In this document: in pieces, positions 1 through 8,219 of the stretch
Layout: each line of letters starts with the position of its first letter
Numbering within the stretch: position 1 is the stretch's first letter
Source of the DNA: Candidatus Zipacnadia bacterium
GTDB lineage: Bacteria; Armatimonadota; Zipacnadia; Zipacnadales; UBA5352
Direction of reading: 5' to 3'
DNA: 43,092 bases
NCBI GenBank assembly: GCA_029820045.1
Contig: JALGVE010000020.1
Location: forward strand, 1-43,092
Program-made: the position numbers and the translations under genes
Notes under the pieces: generated by a model
Told to the model about the DNA's origin: nothing
Seen by the model: the letters and a program-made list of their open reading frames with translations, nothing else
The model's database searches: none

Positions 1-424
1 CTCCATGGGGCGCGTCCATACGGCCCCGGCCCGGCATCCCGCCCGATGGGCGGGACGCCCTACACCGAAAAGAAGCTTGCACGCCCGTCAGCCAGCTAAA
101 AACGATGCTCCTGCTCCTTCGAGCAGCAGCATCGGTCTTCTTATCAGTGGGGCCGACATTCTTGTCGGCCAGTTCCGCGGGCAGGCATCCGCGCTCAAGC
201 GACATCGCGCGAAAGCCTACCAATGCGGGCCTCTCTCAATCGGAGGAAAACCTGCGTGCACGCCCCGCAGCCCAAACCGATGCTCCTGCTCCTTCGGGCA
301 GCACCCTTGGCGTTCGTAGGTGGCAGCAGGAGCCTCAACCTACGTGGAGAGCAACTGCGGAAGGGTACTGCGTCCTCTGCGTTGAACTTGCCCCGCAACT
401 CAGCCCACCCGGAGGTCATGACCG
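1..424. other. Intergenic region with one GACATT-type palindrome
   Basis: No credible gene is visible. Short open frames on both strands are rich in Arg, Ala and Pro and resemble no family I know. At 151-170 there is a 20-nt imperfect palindrome, GGCCGACATTCTTGTCGGCC, with 8-bp arms. It belongs to the same family as the six-unit array at 26389-26563. A GGAGGT Shine-Dalgarno at 411-416 belongs to the gene starting at 425. Confidence 0.6.
151..170. repeat. Solitary GACATT palindromic repeat
   Basis: GGCCGACATTCTTGTCGGCC has 8-bp arms (GGCCGACA / TGTCGGCC) around a short loop. It differs from the array units at 26389-26563 only in the outer G:C pair and in the loop. This shows that the unit occurs singly as well as in tandem. 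Confidence 0.75.
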
Positions 425-2194
425 ATGGCACAGCTTGCGACCGCGTATCTGTGGGATGATGAGCTGCGCGAAGAGGCGAACGCGCGCGGCGAGAACTACT
501 GGTTCGCATACACCCAGGACCTCTTCGAGCGCATCGGAGCGCCCGCCGTCCGGCTTGCACCCATGGCCCTGCGAGCCCCGGGGGCGCTCTCGGGGATCAG
601 CACCCTCGTGCTGCCGAACCTGGCCGCCGACTATCTGGACGCGGAGCAGAAGGGTAACCTGGAGGCGTGGGTCCGCGCCGGTGGCTTGCTGATAGGCTTC
701 GGCGCCGAGGGCCTCGATGGAGTCTTCGGCGTAGAGGGCGATGGCCTCCTCAAGCAGCCGGGTGATCCCTGGGAACTCACGGCCACGCTGCGCTTCACCG
801 ACGGGGACCTGGCGCGGCCCCTGCACCATCCCGACCGGCCCGACCCGGAGTTGCTGGCGGTCTCCGACGTCCGGCTGCTGCACGCCACCGAGGCGCAGGA
901 GCTAGCTGCGCTCGGCGACCTGGAGGGCAACGCGCTGGGGCGCCCCGCCATCACGCTCAGGCAGGTGGGTGTCGGTCATGCGGCGCTGTTTGCCTTCGAC
1001 CTGGCTCACACTGTCTGGGCGCTTCAGCAGGGCCGGCCCATTGACGCCGACTACAACGGCGATGGCTACCTCCGCTTCAGCGATGCCATCATCATCGGGC
1101 AGCGCGAGCGCGAAGTGCCGTACGCCGACCTGCTGACCTTCCTGCTCCGCAACCTGGTCGCGCTGACCGGCCAGCCCTTCATCTACCAGCTCCCGGCCCT
1201 GGAGGGCGGCGTCCCGGACGCGCTGCTGTTCTGGGGCGGCGATGACGAGGGGGCGGCGGGCACCCAGGTCAAGGCCTCGAACTTCATGGCCGAGCGTGGC
1301 CTGCCCTATCACATTAACATCATGCCGCGCGAGGGACGCTTTCATCTTTCCCGCGAGGAGTTCGACCAGCTCCGCGCCAACGGCACCGAACCCTCGCTGC
1401 ACTTCAACTTCATTGACGGCTACGAGCACCCGCTCAGGTTCACGGAGGAGGATATGCGCGGGCAGATCGAGATGTACCGCGAAGCCTTCGGCGAGACGCC
1501 GGTGTGCAGTGTTTTGCACTGGACTCTGTGGCATGGCTGGACCGAGCCGGCCGAGTGGATGTGCGCCGAGGGCATCCAGGCGGACAACTCGCGCATCAAC
1601 ACCGGCTCGCCCCCGCTCAACCCCACCGACACGCTCGGCTACGCCTTCGGCACCAGCTTCCCGTTCTTCCTCCGGCAGGACTGGCGCGCGGGCAACGAGC
1701 GGCTGGACTTCATCTCCGAACCGATCACGGCGTATGAGGTCGGCTACCTCCGCGGCGAGCGGACGGACTTCCCACCGCTGCACCGCACGCTCTCCAACGC
1801 CGCGTACTGGCACCTGACGACCGACATGTTCTACCACCCGGTCTGTGTGTTCAGCTACCCGGAGTGCCGCGAGGCGATTGAGGAGGCGCTGCGCTTCATT
1901 GAAGAACAGGGCATCCGCGCCGTGCACATGGGCAATGATGAGGTGAATCGCTGGTGGCGCGCCCGGACTGCCGCGACCATCGAGCAGGCAGGCACCGGCG
2001 ACGAAGGCCTTTCATTCACGGCGGAGTGTGACTGGGATGACGGCTACGTGGTGGTCATTCCGGTCAGTAGGGGAGAGGTAACCGTCGAGGTGGACGGTGC
2101 GCCGACCGAGGCCGAACTCAGGGAGGAGTTCGGCCGCCGTTGGGCCTACGTCCCCTTGCCGGCGGGTCGTTACGAGGTGCAGGTTAGCGGCTAA
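425..2194 (+). CDS. Two-domain protein: amidotransferase-like N-terminus and NodB/polysaccharide-deacetylase-like C-terminus
   Basis: 589 residues. The ATG follows GGAGGT by 8 nt. Residues 1-190 have the alternating strand/helix look of the class-I glutamine-amidotransferase-like or beta-galactosidase trimerisation fold (a LVLPNLAADYL strand-helix, then AGGLLIGFG), with no clear catalytic Cys. Residues 207-218 (DADYNGDGYLRF) resemble an EF-hand/dockerin calcium loop. From about residue 260 the segment FWGGDDEG (D273, D274) followed by SLHFNFIDGYEH (H326, H335) resembles the metal-binding Asp/His/His set of NodB polysaccharide deacetylases. The enzyme may act on a carbohydrate, but the substrate is unknown. 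No signal peptide is visible. It stands alone, convergent with the next gene. The deacetylase assignment is an inference from spacing, not a certain family match. Confidence 0.7.
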   Translation: MAQLATAYLWDDELREEANARGENYWFAYTQDLFERIGAPAVRLAPMALRAPGALSGISTLVLPNLAADYLDAEQKGNLEAWVRAGGLLIGFGAEGLDGVFGVEGDGLLKQPGDPWELTATLRFTDGDLARPLHHPDRPDPELLAVSDVRLLHATEAQELAALGDLEGNALGRPAITLRQVGVGHAALFAFDLAHTVWALQQGRPIDADYNGDGYLRFSDAIIIGQREREVPYADLLTFLLRNLVALTGQPFIYQLPALEGGVPDALLFWGGDDEGAAGTQVKASNFMAERGLPYHINIMPREGRFHLSREEFDQLRANGTEPSLHFNFIDGYEHPLRFTEEDMRGQIEMYREAFGETPVCSVLHWTLWHGWTEPAEWMCAEGIQADNSRINTGSPPLNPTDTLGYAFGTSFPFFLRQDWRAGNERLDFISEPITAYEVGYLRGERTDFPPLHRTLSNAAYWHLTTDMFYHPVCVFSYPECREAIEEALRFIEEQGIRAVHMGNDEVNRWWRARTAATIEQAGTGDEGLSFTAECDWDDGYVVVIPVSRGEVTVEVDGAPTEAELREEFGRRWAYVPLPAGRYEVQVSG

Positions 2195-2331
2195 CGTACT
2201 GCTGCCACTTGGCATTGTCGTTAGGCGTTGCCCACTCTGGATCGTTACGGCTGGGTTTCCTGATTGTGGGCAGACGGTGCCAGCTCTGGGCGTGGGATGA
2301 CGGCAAGCGATGGAGGTTCTGACCTTCCGTT

Positions 2332-2408
2332 GGAGGGGCCGGGCTTTAGCTCGGCCCCGCCGTTCAGGTTGAAGCCACATTCCGGCCGAGCTAAAGCCCG
2401 GCCGCTCC
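2332..2408. repeat. Inverted pair of GGGCTTTAGC repeats between convergent genes
   Basis: Two copies of a GC-rich palindromic element face each other: GGGGCCGGGCTTTAGCTCGG (within 2332-2356) and its near-exact reverse complement CGAGCTAAAGCCCGGCCGCT (within 2382-2408). They are separated by about 25 nt. Each copy can form a hairpin, and together they form one long stem. They lie between the 3' ends of two convergent genes (stops at 2194 and 2461), a position suited to a bidirectional terminator, although no U-tract is present. Copies recur at 34093-34202. Confidence 0.75.
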
Positions 2409-2460
2409 ATTCACGGCACCGGCCGGACTCAGTTGCCGCCAGTCTGAACTCGCCCCGTCG

Positions 2461-3018
2461 TTACCTTGCCTGCTTCTCGGCGAGGTCAGAGATGACGGGG
2501 ATATTGACCTTCTGTCGGTTGCTGGCCCTGATGGCGAACAGGATGGAGATGATCAGCCAGGCGGGAACCAGCAGGTTGCGCACCATGAATAGCAGCCTGA
2601 CCAGCGGCCTTCCGATGAAAGGCATGAGCCCGGTGACGACTGCCAGCATCCAGAAGGCGGCGAGCAGAACCACGAGCGCCAGCCCCCAGAACAGCCCGTT
2701 GTAGGCGTGGTACCGCATGTATCGGGAGCCCTTGTAGTTGGCGCTCGCCAGCGGGATGACAGGGAGGATGAAGCTCAGCGGCGCCACTATCCACGAAAAG
2801 TAGCAGGCCGCCGCCAGGCCGGTGGACTCGGTGGTGCCGCCGGCAGCGGCAGTGGCGCCTATCGCCGCACTGGGCGGCATCTCCATCGGTTGGGGCAGGT
2901 GCTCGGCGCAATATGACTTGCCGTCCGCCCCGACGTGCCGACACTCCTCGCACAACTCCGCACCGCAGACCACGCACATCGCGACGCTTTCTCGGTCCGG
3001 ATGGAACTTGCAGGCCAT
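2461..3018 (-). CDS. B-box-type zinc finger membrane protein
   Basis: 185 residues. I chose the ATG at 3018 because a perfect AAAGGAGG lies 7 nt upstream; the frame extends 11 codons further. Residues 3-40 hold a B-box-like zinc-binding set: C3, H6, C15, C18, C23, C26, C37 and H40. After an Ala/Gly-rich linker there are three or four hydrophobic segments (about residues 70-95, 110-140 and 150-170). The middle part, SRYMRYHAYNGLFWGL, resembles DUF4870-type small membrane proteins, where R-x-H-A-x-Q/N is typical. The likely topology is a cytoplasmic zinc finger on a membrane anchor. Its job is unknown. It is the last gene of the long minus-strand block, 36 nt after the flavoprotein gene. Confidence 0.8.
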   Translation of the reverse strand: MACKFHPDRESVAMCVVCGAELCEECRHVGADGKSYCAEHLPQPMEMPPSAAIGATAAAGGTTESTGLAAACYFSWIVAPLSFILPVIPLASANYKGSRYMRYHAYNGLFWGLALVVLLAAFWMLAVVTGLMPFIGRPLVRLLFMVRNLLVPAWLIISILFAIRASNRQKVNIPVISDLAEKQAR

Positions 3019-3054
3019 CGCGACGCCTCCTTTGTGGATCGTCCCACGCACACC

Positions 3055-4788
3055 TCACCCTTCGAGCTTCGCCTGCAGGCCGGCCAGCCCTGCCGGCAAC
3101 GCTATCTTGTCCAGCTTCACCGCCCGCACCTCACCATCCTCCATTGTGAGGCGAATCTGCCGCTGCCATTCGGGGTCATTGACCGCATCGCAGTCCACAC
3201 GGTAGTGGGTCCCGCGGCTCTCGCTCCGCATCCGGGCTGGGATTGCGACGCACTGGCCCAGCAGTGCCAGGTTGCGAAGCTCCGCCCGCTGGCGCAGGGA
3301 GCCACCAGCGTCCGCCACCTGCTCGGCTGCGCGCTCTGCTGCGCTCAACGCCGCGGTCAAGCTATCCTCAGTGCGCACCACGCTCGCGCCCTTCCACATC
3401 TCCCACGACAGCTCGCCACGTATGTCGGTGACTGACCGGCCATCTCCGCCCTCGCTCAGATCGGCAAGCCCGGCCTCGGCTATCGTCTGCACAACGCTCG
3501 CCTCCGCCTCGGCGGACACGGCGGCCGCCGAGGCGCCGGCGAGCTGGCCGAAGACCTGGGAATCCGCGAGCGCGTTGCCGCCTGGGCGATCCGCGCCATG
3601 CTGGCCTCCGGCGTTCTCCCCGGCGGCGAAGAGGCCCGCCAGCGGCGTCGCAGCCCTCACGTCAACCTGCGCGCCGCCGTTGAAGTGCTGGACTGCCGGC
3701 GCGAACTCGATGGCCTCATGGCGCAGGTCCAGGCCGTTCTTGAGCAGATGCTCGAAGGGCACCTTAGCCTCGGTCTCGATGACCTCATCGGGCTGATGGG
3801 CGATGCTCATGAAGACGCCGTTGTGGTCGGTGCCGCGGCCCTCAGCGATCTCAGTGAAGACGCCGACATCAACCCACTTGCTGGCATTGCGCACGGTGAA
3901 GGGGTACGAGACGCCCTTGAGGTAGATGGCCTCTGCAATGTCCACGCCCTCGGGGATGTACTTCGGGATGAACTCCTCGCCTTGAGTGTTGGTTATCCTC
4001 GGGTCCAGCCGCCAGAAGACGCCGGACAGCGCGAAGTGTATCGGGTGGACAATGCTGGGGCCTATCTGGATGAACTCGAAGTTAAGCAGTGGCACGCCCG
4101 CGCGCAGCGCCATCGCGTAGCCATCGCCGGTGGCGTGCTCGGGGAAAACGTTGACCTCGAAGAGCTTGCCCGCGCCGCCTGCTGCCAGCACCACGGCGGG
4201 CGCGGCGATGGCGACCGGCTCATCGTCCTCCATCCCCAGGCCCCAGGCGCCGTGCACGGCCGCTCCGTCCACCGCCAGGTCTACGATCATGGTGTTCGGC
4301 AGGAACTGCACCGATCCGGGCCCCTCGCGGGTGACCCGCTCGCACTGCTCCATCAGGACCTTGACTATGATCGGCCCGGTGTCGGCGCCCCGACCGCAGG
4401 CGCGCGGGTAGCGCGCCCCATCGCTGAGTATCTGCTTGAACTTGCCGTCCGGCGTCTTGTCGAAGTCGCCACCCCAGTCCTCCAGCTCCTGGAAGCGGTC
4501 GGGCGCGCCCTCGGCGATGGTGCGGGCCAGCTCGGGCGTGCAGACCAGCCCGCCCTTGACCATGATGTCAATCCAGTGCTCAGTCGGGCTATCCGCCGGG
4601 TCGGCATGGCCGAAGGCGGCGCCGAAGGCCATCCAGTCCGAGGCGGCGGTGAAGGTCGTGCCGCACTCCCCGGGGACGCCTTTCGCCGCGACGATGACGT
4701 TAGCGCCGGCGCTGGCCGCTTCGAGCGCGGCACGCAGCCCGGCGCCGCCCGACCCTACGACGAGAACATCGCACTGATGAAGCTGCAT
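3055..4788 (-). CDS. FAD-dependent fumarate reductase / succinate dehydrogenase flavoprotein-like oxidoreductase
   Basis: 577 residues. The ATG at 4788 follows GGGAGGACGCATT, and an upstream in-frame extension lacks family similarity. The N-terminus holds the FAD Rossmann motif VVGSGGAGLRAALEAASAG. The middle has the substrate-domain signature around HPIHFALSGVFWRLDPRI and NTQGEEFIPKY. The C-terminal FAD segment reads AGLFAAGENAGGQHGADRPGG with NALADSQVFG, as in SdhA/FrdA, AprA and NadB. A C-terminal helical domain follows. No iron-sulfur (SdhB) or membrane-anchor gene is adjacent, so it is either a stand-alone reductase or its partner lies elsewhere. The substrate cannot be told from sequence. 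I prefer a fumarate-reductase-like label over L-aspartate oxidase because of its length and the lack of nad neighbours. Confidence 0.85.
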   Translation of the reverse strand: MQLHQCDVLVVGSGGAGLRAALEAASAGANVIVAAKGVPGECGTTFTAASDWMAFGAAFGHADPADSPTEHWIDIMVKGGLVCTPELARTIAEGAPDRFQELEDWGGDFDKTPDGKFKQILSDGARYPRACGRGADTGPIIVKVLMEQCERVTREGPGSVQFLPNTMIVDLAVDGAAVHGAWGLGMEDDEPVAIAAPAVVLAAGGAGKLFEVNVFPEHATGDGYAMALRAGVPLLNFEFIQIGPSIVHPIHFALSGVFWRLDPRITNTQGEEFIPKYIPEGVDIAEAIYLKGVSYPFTVRNASKWVDVGVFTEIAEGRGTDHNGVFMSIAHQPDEVIETEAKVPFEHLLKNGLDLRHEAIEFAPAVQHFNGGAQVDVRAATPLAGLFAAGENAGGQHGADRPGGNALADSQVFGQLAGASAAAVSAEAEASVVQTIAEAGLADLSEGGDGRSVTDIRGELSWEMWKGASVVRTEDSLTAALSAAERAAEQVADAGGSLRQRAELRNLALLGQCVAIPARMRSESRGTHYRVDCDAVNDPEWQRQIRLTMEDGEVRAVKLDKIALPAGLAGLQAKLEG

Positions 4789-4893
4789 AATGCGTCCTCC
4801 CGGCTTGAGTGTGCGCGACAGCCGAGCCCGCCCGGGCTCGGCTGGCCATATTCGCCCGCACACGTCCTGCGCTCAGGACTACGCCGGCCAAGC

Positions 4894-5445
4894 CTAGGCC
4901 CCGCGCGCGCTTTGCTGGTGTTCTGCGGCGTAGTGCTCCTGCAGAACCTTGATATCTTCGAGTGCCTGTCTGATTTCGGGCACCTTACCCGCAAACTTGG
5001 GTTTCGCCCTGACCACCGTCTTCACGGCATCCCCACGGCTCTGGCCACGCGCCTCCCAGAAGAGTATTGAGTCAATAAGCTCCATGTCGCGGGCGCGGCG
5101 CTTACTGTGCAGTTCCCTAACAAGGTGCTCGAAGTTGCCCTTGATCTTGGCACGCTCTCCTAGCTCTCTCAAGAACTTGCGGCCAAGAGGAGTAAGGCTA
5201 TAGGTGCGAGTATCATACTTCCCGCTCTTGCTCTCACGTGTCTTGACGAGCCGAGCCGATACCAACTGCTTCAGCTTGAGGGCTAGAGAAGGCGAGTACG
5301 GACCATGTCTGTACCACTCGAAATGTTCGTCCAGCGGGTATCCGAGTACTTGGGCAACATAGACCACCTTGTGGAGCTTAGTGGTCCCCTTGAAAGTACC
5401 CACGGTATCAATGATCTGGCATATCTTCACCAGACTGTCGGCCAT
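4894..5445 (-). CDS. YwgA-like protein (SocA/Panacea-like fold suspected)
   Basis: 183 residues. The ATG is preceded by GGAGGAAACACC. The segment LHKVVYVAQVLGYPLDEHFEWYRHGPYSP at residues 24-52 matches the pattern of the YwgA family and, more loosely, SocA/Panacea (DUF4065) proteins, in which a 'YGPYS' loop follows a helix containing 'LQKLVYLAQ'. A winged-helix-like stretch follows (LVKTRESKSGKYDTRTYSLT), then a charged helical C-terminus. It sits 21 nt downstream of the HD phosphohydrolase. I recall ywgA also lying beside the HD protein gene ywfO in Bacillus, so the pair may be a conserved functional unit. A regulatory or inhibitory role toward the HD enzyme is an inference. Confidence 0.75.
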   Translation of the reverse strand: MADSLVKICQIIDTVGTFKGTTKLHKVVYVAQVLGYPLDEHFEWYRHGPYSPSLALKLKQLVSARLVKTRESKSGKYDTRTYSLTPLGRKFLRELGERAKIKGNFEHLVRELHSKRRARDMELIDSILFWEARGQSRGDAVKTVVRAKPKFAGKVPEIRQALEDIKVLQEHYAAEHQQSARGA

Positions 5446-5466
5446 GGTGTTTCCTCCTCGTCTCCT

Positions 5467-6774
5467 CTAGCTGCCACGCAGGAAACCTTCGACTTTGCCC
5501 CGCCTCGCGTGCGGGGCATAGATTCTCGCACACGCCGTCACATCCATGAGTGTCCGCACCACTGCAGAGCAATTCGATATGTCCTCAACATGCGTCCCTC
5601 GCAGTACCTCAATCCGCGTCGCATCCTCTGTTTGGGTGTCTTCCCAATAGGGCACGAGGTCGTACCCGACCTCCGATGAGCCGTCTACGACCAAGAAGTA
5701 CTGGCTCGGATACCCAGCATCATCGAGATAACGCCCAGCCTCCGCGAGTCTGTCCATCGGGCCCGGGGCCTTGACCCACTCCGCCACAACCTTGAAAGGC
5801 TTCCTGCATACAAGGGCATCCGCAAGCCTGCTGAGTGTTCTGTCGCCACGCCATTGCTTAGTCCACTTGGCCGCCACAACAACTTCGTTGTCGTCTAGTG
5901 CGAGGAAATCCGCCAGACCAGCCTCCCCACGCAACAGCCGCCCCAGAGGCGACGCTGCGATCTCCTCGGGGAGTCTACCTTCAGAGTCAAGATCCTGCGC
6001 CCGTCTCAGCCATGACCTGTACACGGCCTCCATGCCGCGTGTCGTCTTGTGGAAGTAGACCTTTTGGTACATGAAATGCCTGGCAATGAGGAACTCCTCG
6101 ATTGTAGTGATGTTCTTCTCCAGCACCACGATCCTGCTTCCCTGCCAGACAGTGAGACCATCCAGGAGCCTCGGCACATCCACCAAGCCAGTCTTGAGCC
6201 CCGTATGCACCGAGTCCCGCATCAAGAAGTCCAATCTGTCCACGTCGAGGTTGCCGCTGAGAAGGCCGCGCAAGGCCTGTTCCGTGCTACCAAGTTCTGG
6301 GCTGCCCCGCAACAGCATCATGACCAGCCGAGGCAGGTAGTTGCCGTAAGACATCAGAACCTGCCTGACTGCCGTGTCTCCTCCGATGATTTCCTGCGTC
6401 CAGTCCTCATGCTTTCTCAAGTTGGCAATCGAGTGCCCCAGTGCGGTCTCCGTCGCATGCGAAAAGGGGCCATGCCCAACGTCGTGCAGCAGGGCTGCGG
6501 CAATCATTGCGCGGCGCTGGCGGACACCGAACCTAAGGCCACGCTCGCGTAGCTTGTCCAGCGCCAGCCTGCAGATGTAGGCAGCACCCACCGCATGTGC
6601 GAACCGCGTATGCTCTGCGCCGGGGTACGTCACCGAACTGAACCCCAGCTGGCGTATCCGACGCAGACGCTGAACCTCCGGACATGCGAGGAGCTTCCTG
6701 ACGAGAGCCGCATCCTCTCCCTCAAAGGCCACGTGATCGTGGGCTGCGTCGCGTATCCAGAGGTCCTTCGCCAT
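5467..6774 (-). CDS. HD-domain phosphohydrolase, YwfO/dNTPase-like (COG1078 type)
   Basis: 435 residues, beginning MAKDLWIRDAAHDHV. The metal-binding HD set is intact: H55 in AEHTRFAH, H97-D98 in LLHDVGHGPFSH with H101 and H106, and the later RLDFLMRDSVHTG. These are the hallmarks of the YwfO/EF1143 branch of deoxynucleoside triphosphate triphosphohydrolases. Members hydrolyse dNTPs to nucleoside and triphosphate, often with allosteric dNTP activation; the exact substrate here is not visible. The C-terminal third (about 290-435) is less conserved. It lies 61 nt after the class II aldolase gene and 21 nt before the ywgA-like gene. No strong Shine-Dalgarno is seen (GGTGGGG only), so the start rests on homology of the N-terminus. 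Confidence 0.88.
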   Translation of the reverse strand: MAKDLWIRDAAHDHVAFEGEDAALVRKLLACPEVQRLRRIRQLGFSSVTYPGAEHTRFAHAVGAAYICRLALDKLRERGLRFGVRQRRAMIAAALLHDVGHGPFSHATETALGHSIANLRKHEDWTQEIIGGDTAVRQVLMSYGNYLPRLVMMLLRGSPELGSTEQALRGLLSGNLDVDRLDFLMRDSVHTGLKTGLVDVPRLLDGLTVWQGSRIVVLEKNITTIEEFLIARHFMYQKVYFHKTTRGMEAVYRSWLRRAQDLDSEGRLPEEIAASPLGRLLRGEAGLADFLALDDNEVVVAAKWTKQWRGDRTLSRLADALVCRKPFKVVAEWVKAPGPMDRLAEAGRYLDDAGYPSQYFLVVDGSSEVGYDLVPYWEDTQTEDATRIEVLRGTHVEDISNCSAVVRTLMDVTACARIYAPHARRGKVEGFLRGS

Positions 6775-6835
6775 GTCATCCCCACCGGTGCTCGGCTGTC
6801 GGTGCTGGCTCGATACGCTCCTCCGGCTGAGGCCG

Positions 6836-8068
6836 CTACCAGCCGAGCGCCTCCATGCACTCGGGGCCCTTCTCGAAGCTGCCCGTGGTCAGGATGCGGC
6901 TCATGGCAGACTCGTAGTTGGCCTTCAGGTACACCTCAGTCTCAACATCCGTGCCGCAGATCTTCTTGTCACCGCCCATCACGGCATCGGGGTCGGCCGC
7001 GAAGTGCTTGTAGCGGGCAATGGACCCGTCCACCAGGAACTGGGTGTTCACGTTGGTCTTGCCGACCAGGCCCTTGGTGACCTCCGCCGCGCCTGTGCCG
7101 CCGTGCTGGGCGAAGGCAGCGTAGACGCCGGTGTTGTCAATGATGCGCTTCTGGACGGTCTCAAGCTTCCTGACATCGGGCTCGTGCTTCTCGGCGGCTT
7201 TCGCCGCGTGCTTCATGCCGATGTCGTAGGCAACGCCCTCAGCGCCTGTGTACTCGACAAAGCCCGCTGTGAGCTCCGCGAACTCGTCAAGCTCCTCGTC
7301 GCTCATCTCATGGTACTCGATCTCGTCACCGCTCTGGCCGGTCTCGCCCAGCTCGGCCTCAAGCATCATGTCGTGGTTACCGAGTTCGCCGCGGACCGCG
7401 TCGGCGATGTCGCGGGTGATGGCGAAGTCCAGCACCGGCGGGATGCCCTCGGTGTCTATCATGCCCCAGGCGGGCTGGATGACGATGACCGTCTCCTGGA
7501 AATCGGAGCGGAACTGCTGGTACTCGTCGCTGGTCAGGTAGGCCACATACTTGTCCCGGAGACCGCCGGACATATCCTCCATGGCGCCGCCCAGGCCCTT
7601 AGCCTCCAGGAACGCGATGGCCGCGTCCACCACATCGGCGTAACCGGTGGCGACCGCACGCTGGTCGTAGTCCTTCTCGGCATCGAACTTCGGCACTGCG
7701 AAGTGGTCGAGCGACACGGCCACCAGGTCCGCGGCCCACGCCTCGGCCTCCATCTCTATCCAAGAGGCCATGGCCCTACCGCCGTTGATAACAGCGTTGG
7801 CGCGATAGCCGAGACCCTCCGGCGCGAAGACCTTCCCCGGCGCGCCGCCGATCTTCGTGTTGGCGTTGTGCGAGAACTGGACGATGATCGGCGACTGCTT
7901 GCCGGTGGCGGCAAGTTGCACGAAGGCGCGCGTCTGCCACCAGTTGTTGGCGTTTGCGGCAAGCAACGTCACCTGCTCATCATCGGGCTTGAGGTTCCCG
8001 TCCTCATCGAACGGGCAGAAGTGATCGAAGATCTTGCGCAGTTGTCGTCCCGTCAGAAGCTTACTCAT
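6836..8068 (-). CDS. Class II fructose-bisphosphate aldolase family protein (long form)
   Basis: 410 residues. AGGTGA lies 7 nt before the ATG. Class II aldolase landmarks are in order: SPIIVQFSHNA near residue 62, VSLDHF (catalytic Asp plus Zn-ligand His), a His in AYDIGMKHA that probably corresponds to the second Zn ligand, HGGTGA (third Zn ligand), and TNVNTQFL, the phosphate-binding N-V-N-T loop. It would cleave fructose 1,6-bisphosphate or a related ketose bisphosphate to dihydroxyacetone phosphate and an aldehyde. At 410 residues it is longer than the usual 280-350. The first His of the common HxDH motif is Ser here. It directly follows a class I aldolase gene, so the two may differ in substrate or conditions of use. 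Confidence 0.85.
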   Translation of the reverse strand: MSKLLTGRQLRKIFDHFCPFDEDGNLKPDDEQVTLLAANANNWWQTRAFVQLAATGKQSPIIVQFSHNANTKIGGAPGKVFAPEGLGYRANAVINGGRAMASWIEMEAEAWAADLVAVSLDHFAVPKFDAEKDYDQRAVATGYADVVDAAIAFLEAKGLGGAMEDMSGGLRDKYVAYLTSDEYQQFRSDFQETVIVIQPAWGMIDTEGIPPVLDFAITRDIADAVRGELGNHDMMLEAELGETGQSGDEIEYHEMSDEELDEFAELTAGFVEYTGAEGVAYDIGMKHAAKAAEKHEPDVRKLETVQKRIIDNTGVYAAFAQHGGTGAAEVTKGLVGKTNVNTQFLVDGSIARYKHFAADPDAVMGGDKKICGTDVETEVYLKANYESAMSRILTTGSFEKGPECMEALGW

Positions 8069-8219
8069 CTGTGGTTCACCTGTACTGTCTGGTACATCGG
8101 GGAAGTCATGCGTCCCCCGACGTACGTGGATTATTGGCCGTCAGCTCAAGATGCTGACCGCCATTGCTGGTTCTGCTGACACCGCATAGCTACCGTTAAG
8201 CGCAGCGAAGCCGCCGCGC

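Noticed and set aside
4131-4160. Start of the flavoprotein at 4863
   Set aside because: The 25 extra residues are Arg/Pro-rich and unlike the family. The ATG at 4788 has a strong GGGAGGA site and begins directly with the FAD-binding strand.
3598-5070. Plus-strand open frame of 490 codons over the flavoprotein gene
   Set aside because: It is antisense to clear FAD-binding motifs, and the translated product has no recognisable domain.
6773-8179. Plus-strand open frame of 468 codons over the class II aldolase gene
   Set aside because: The aldolase motifs and Shine-Dalgarno on the minus strand decide the coding strand.
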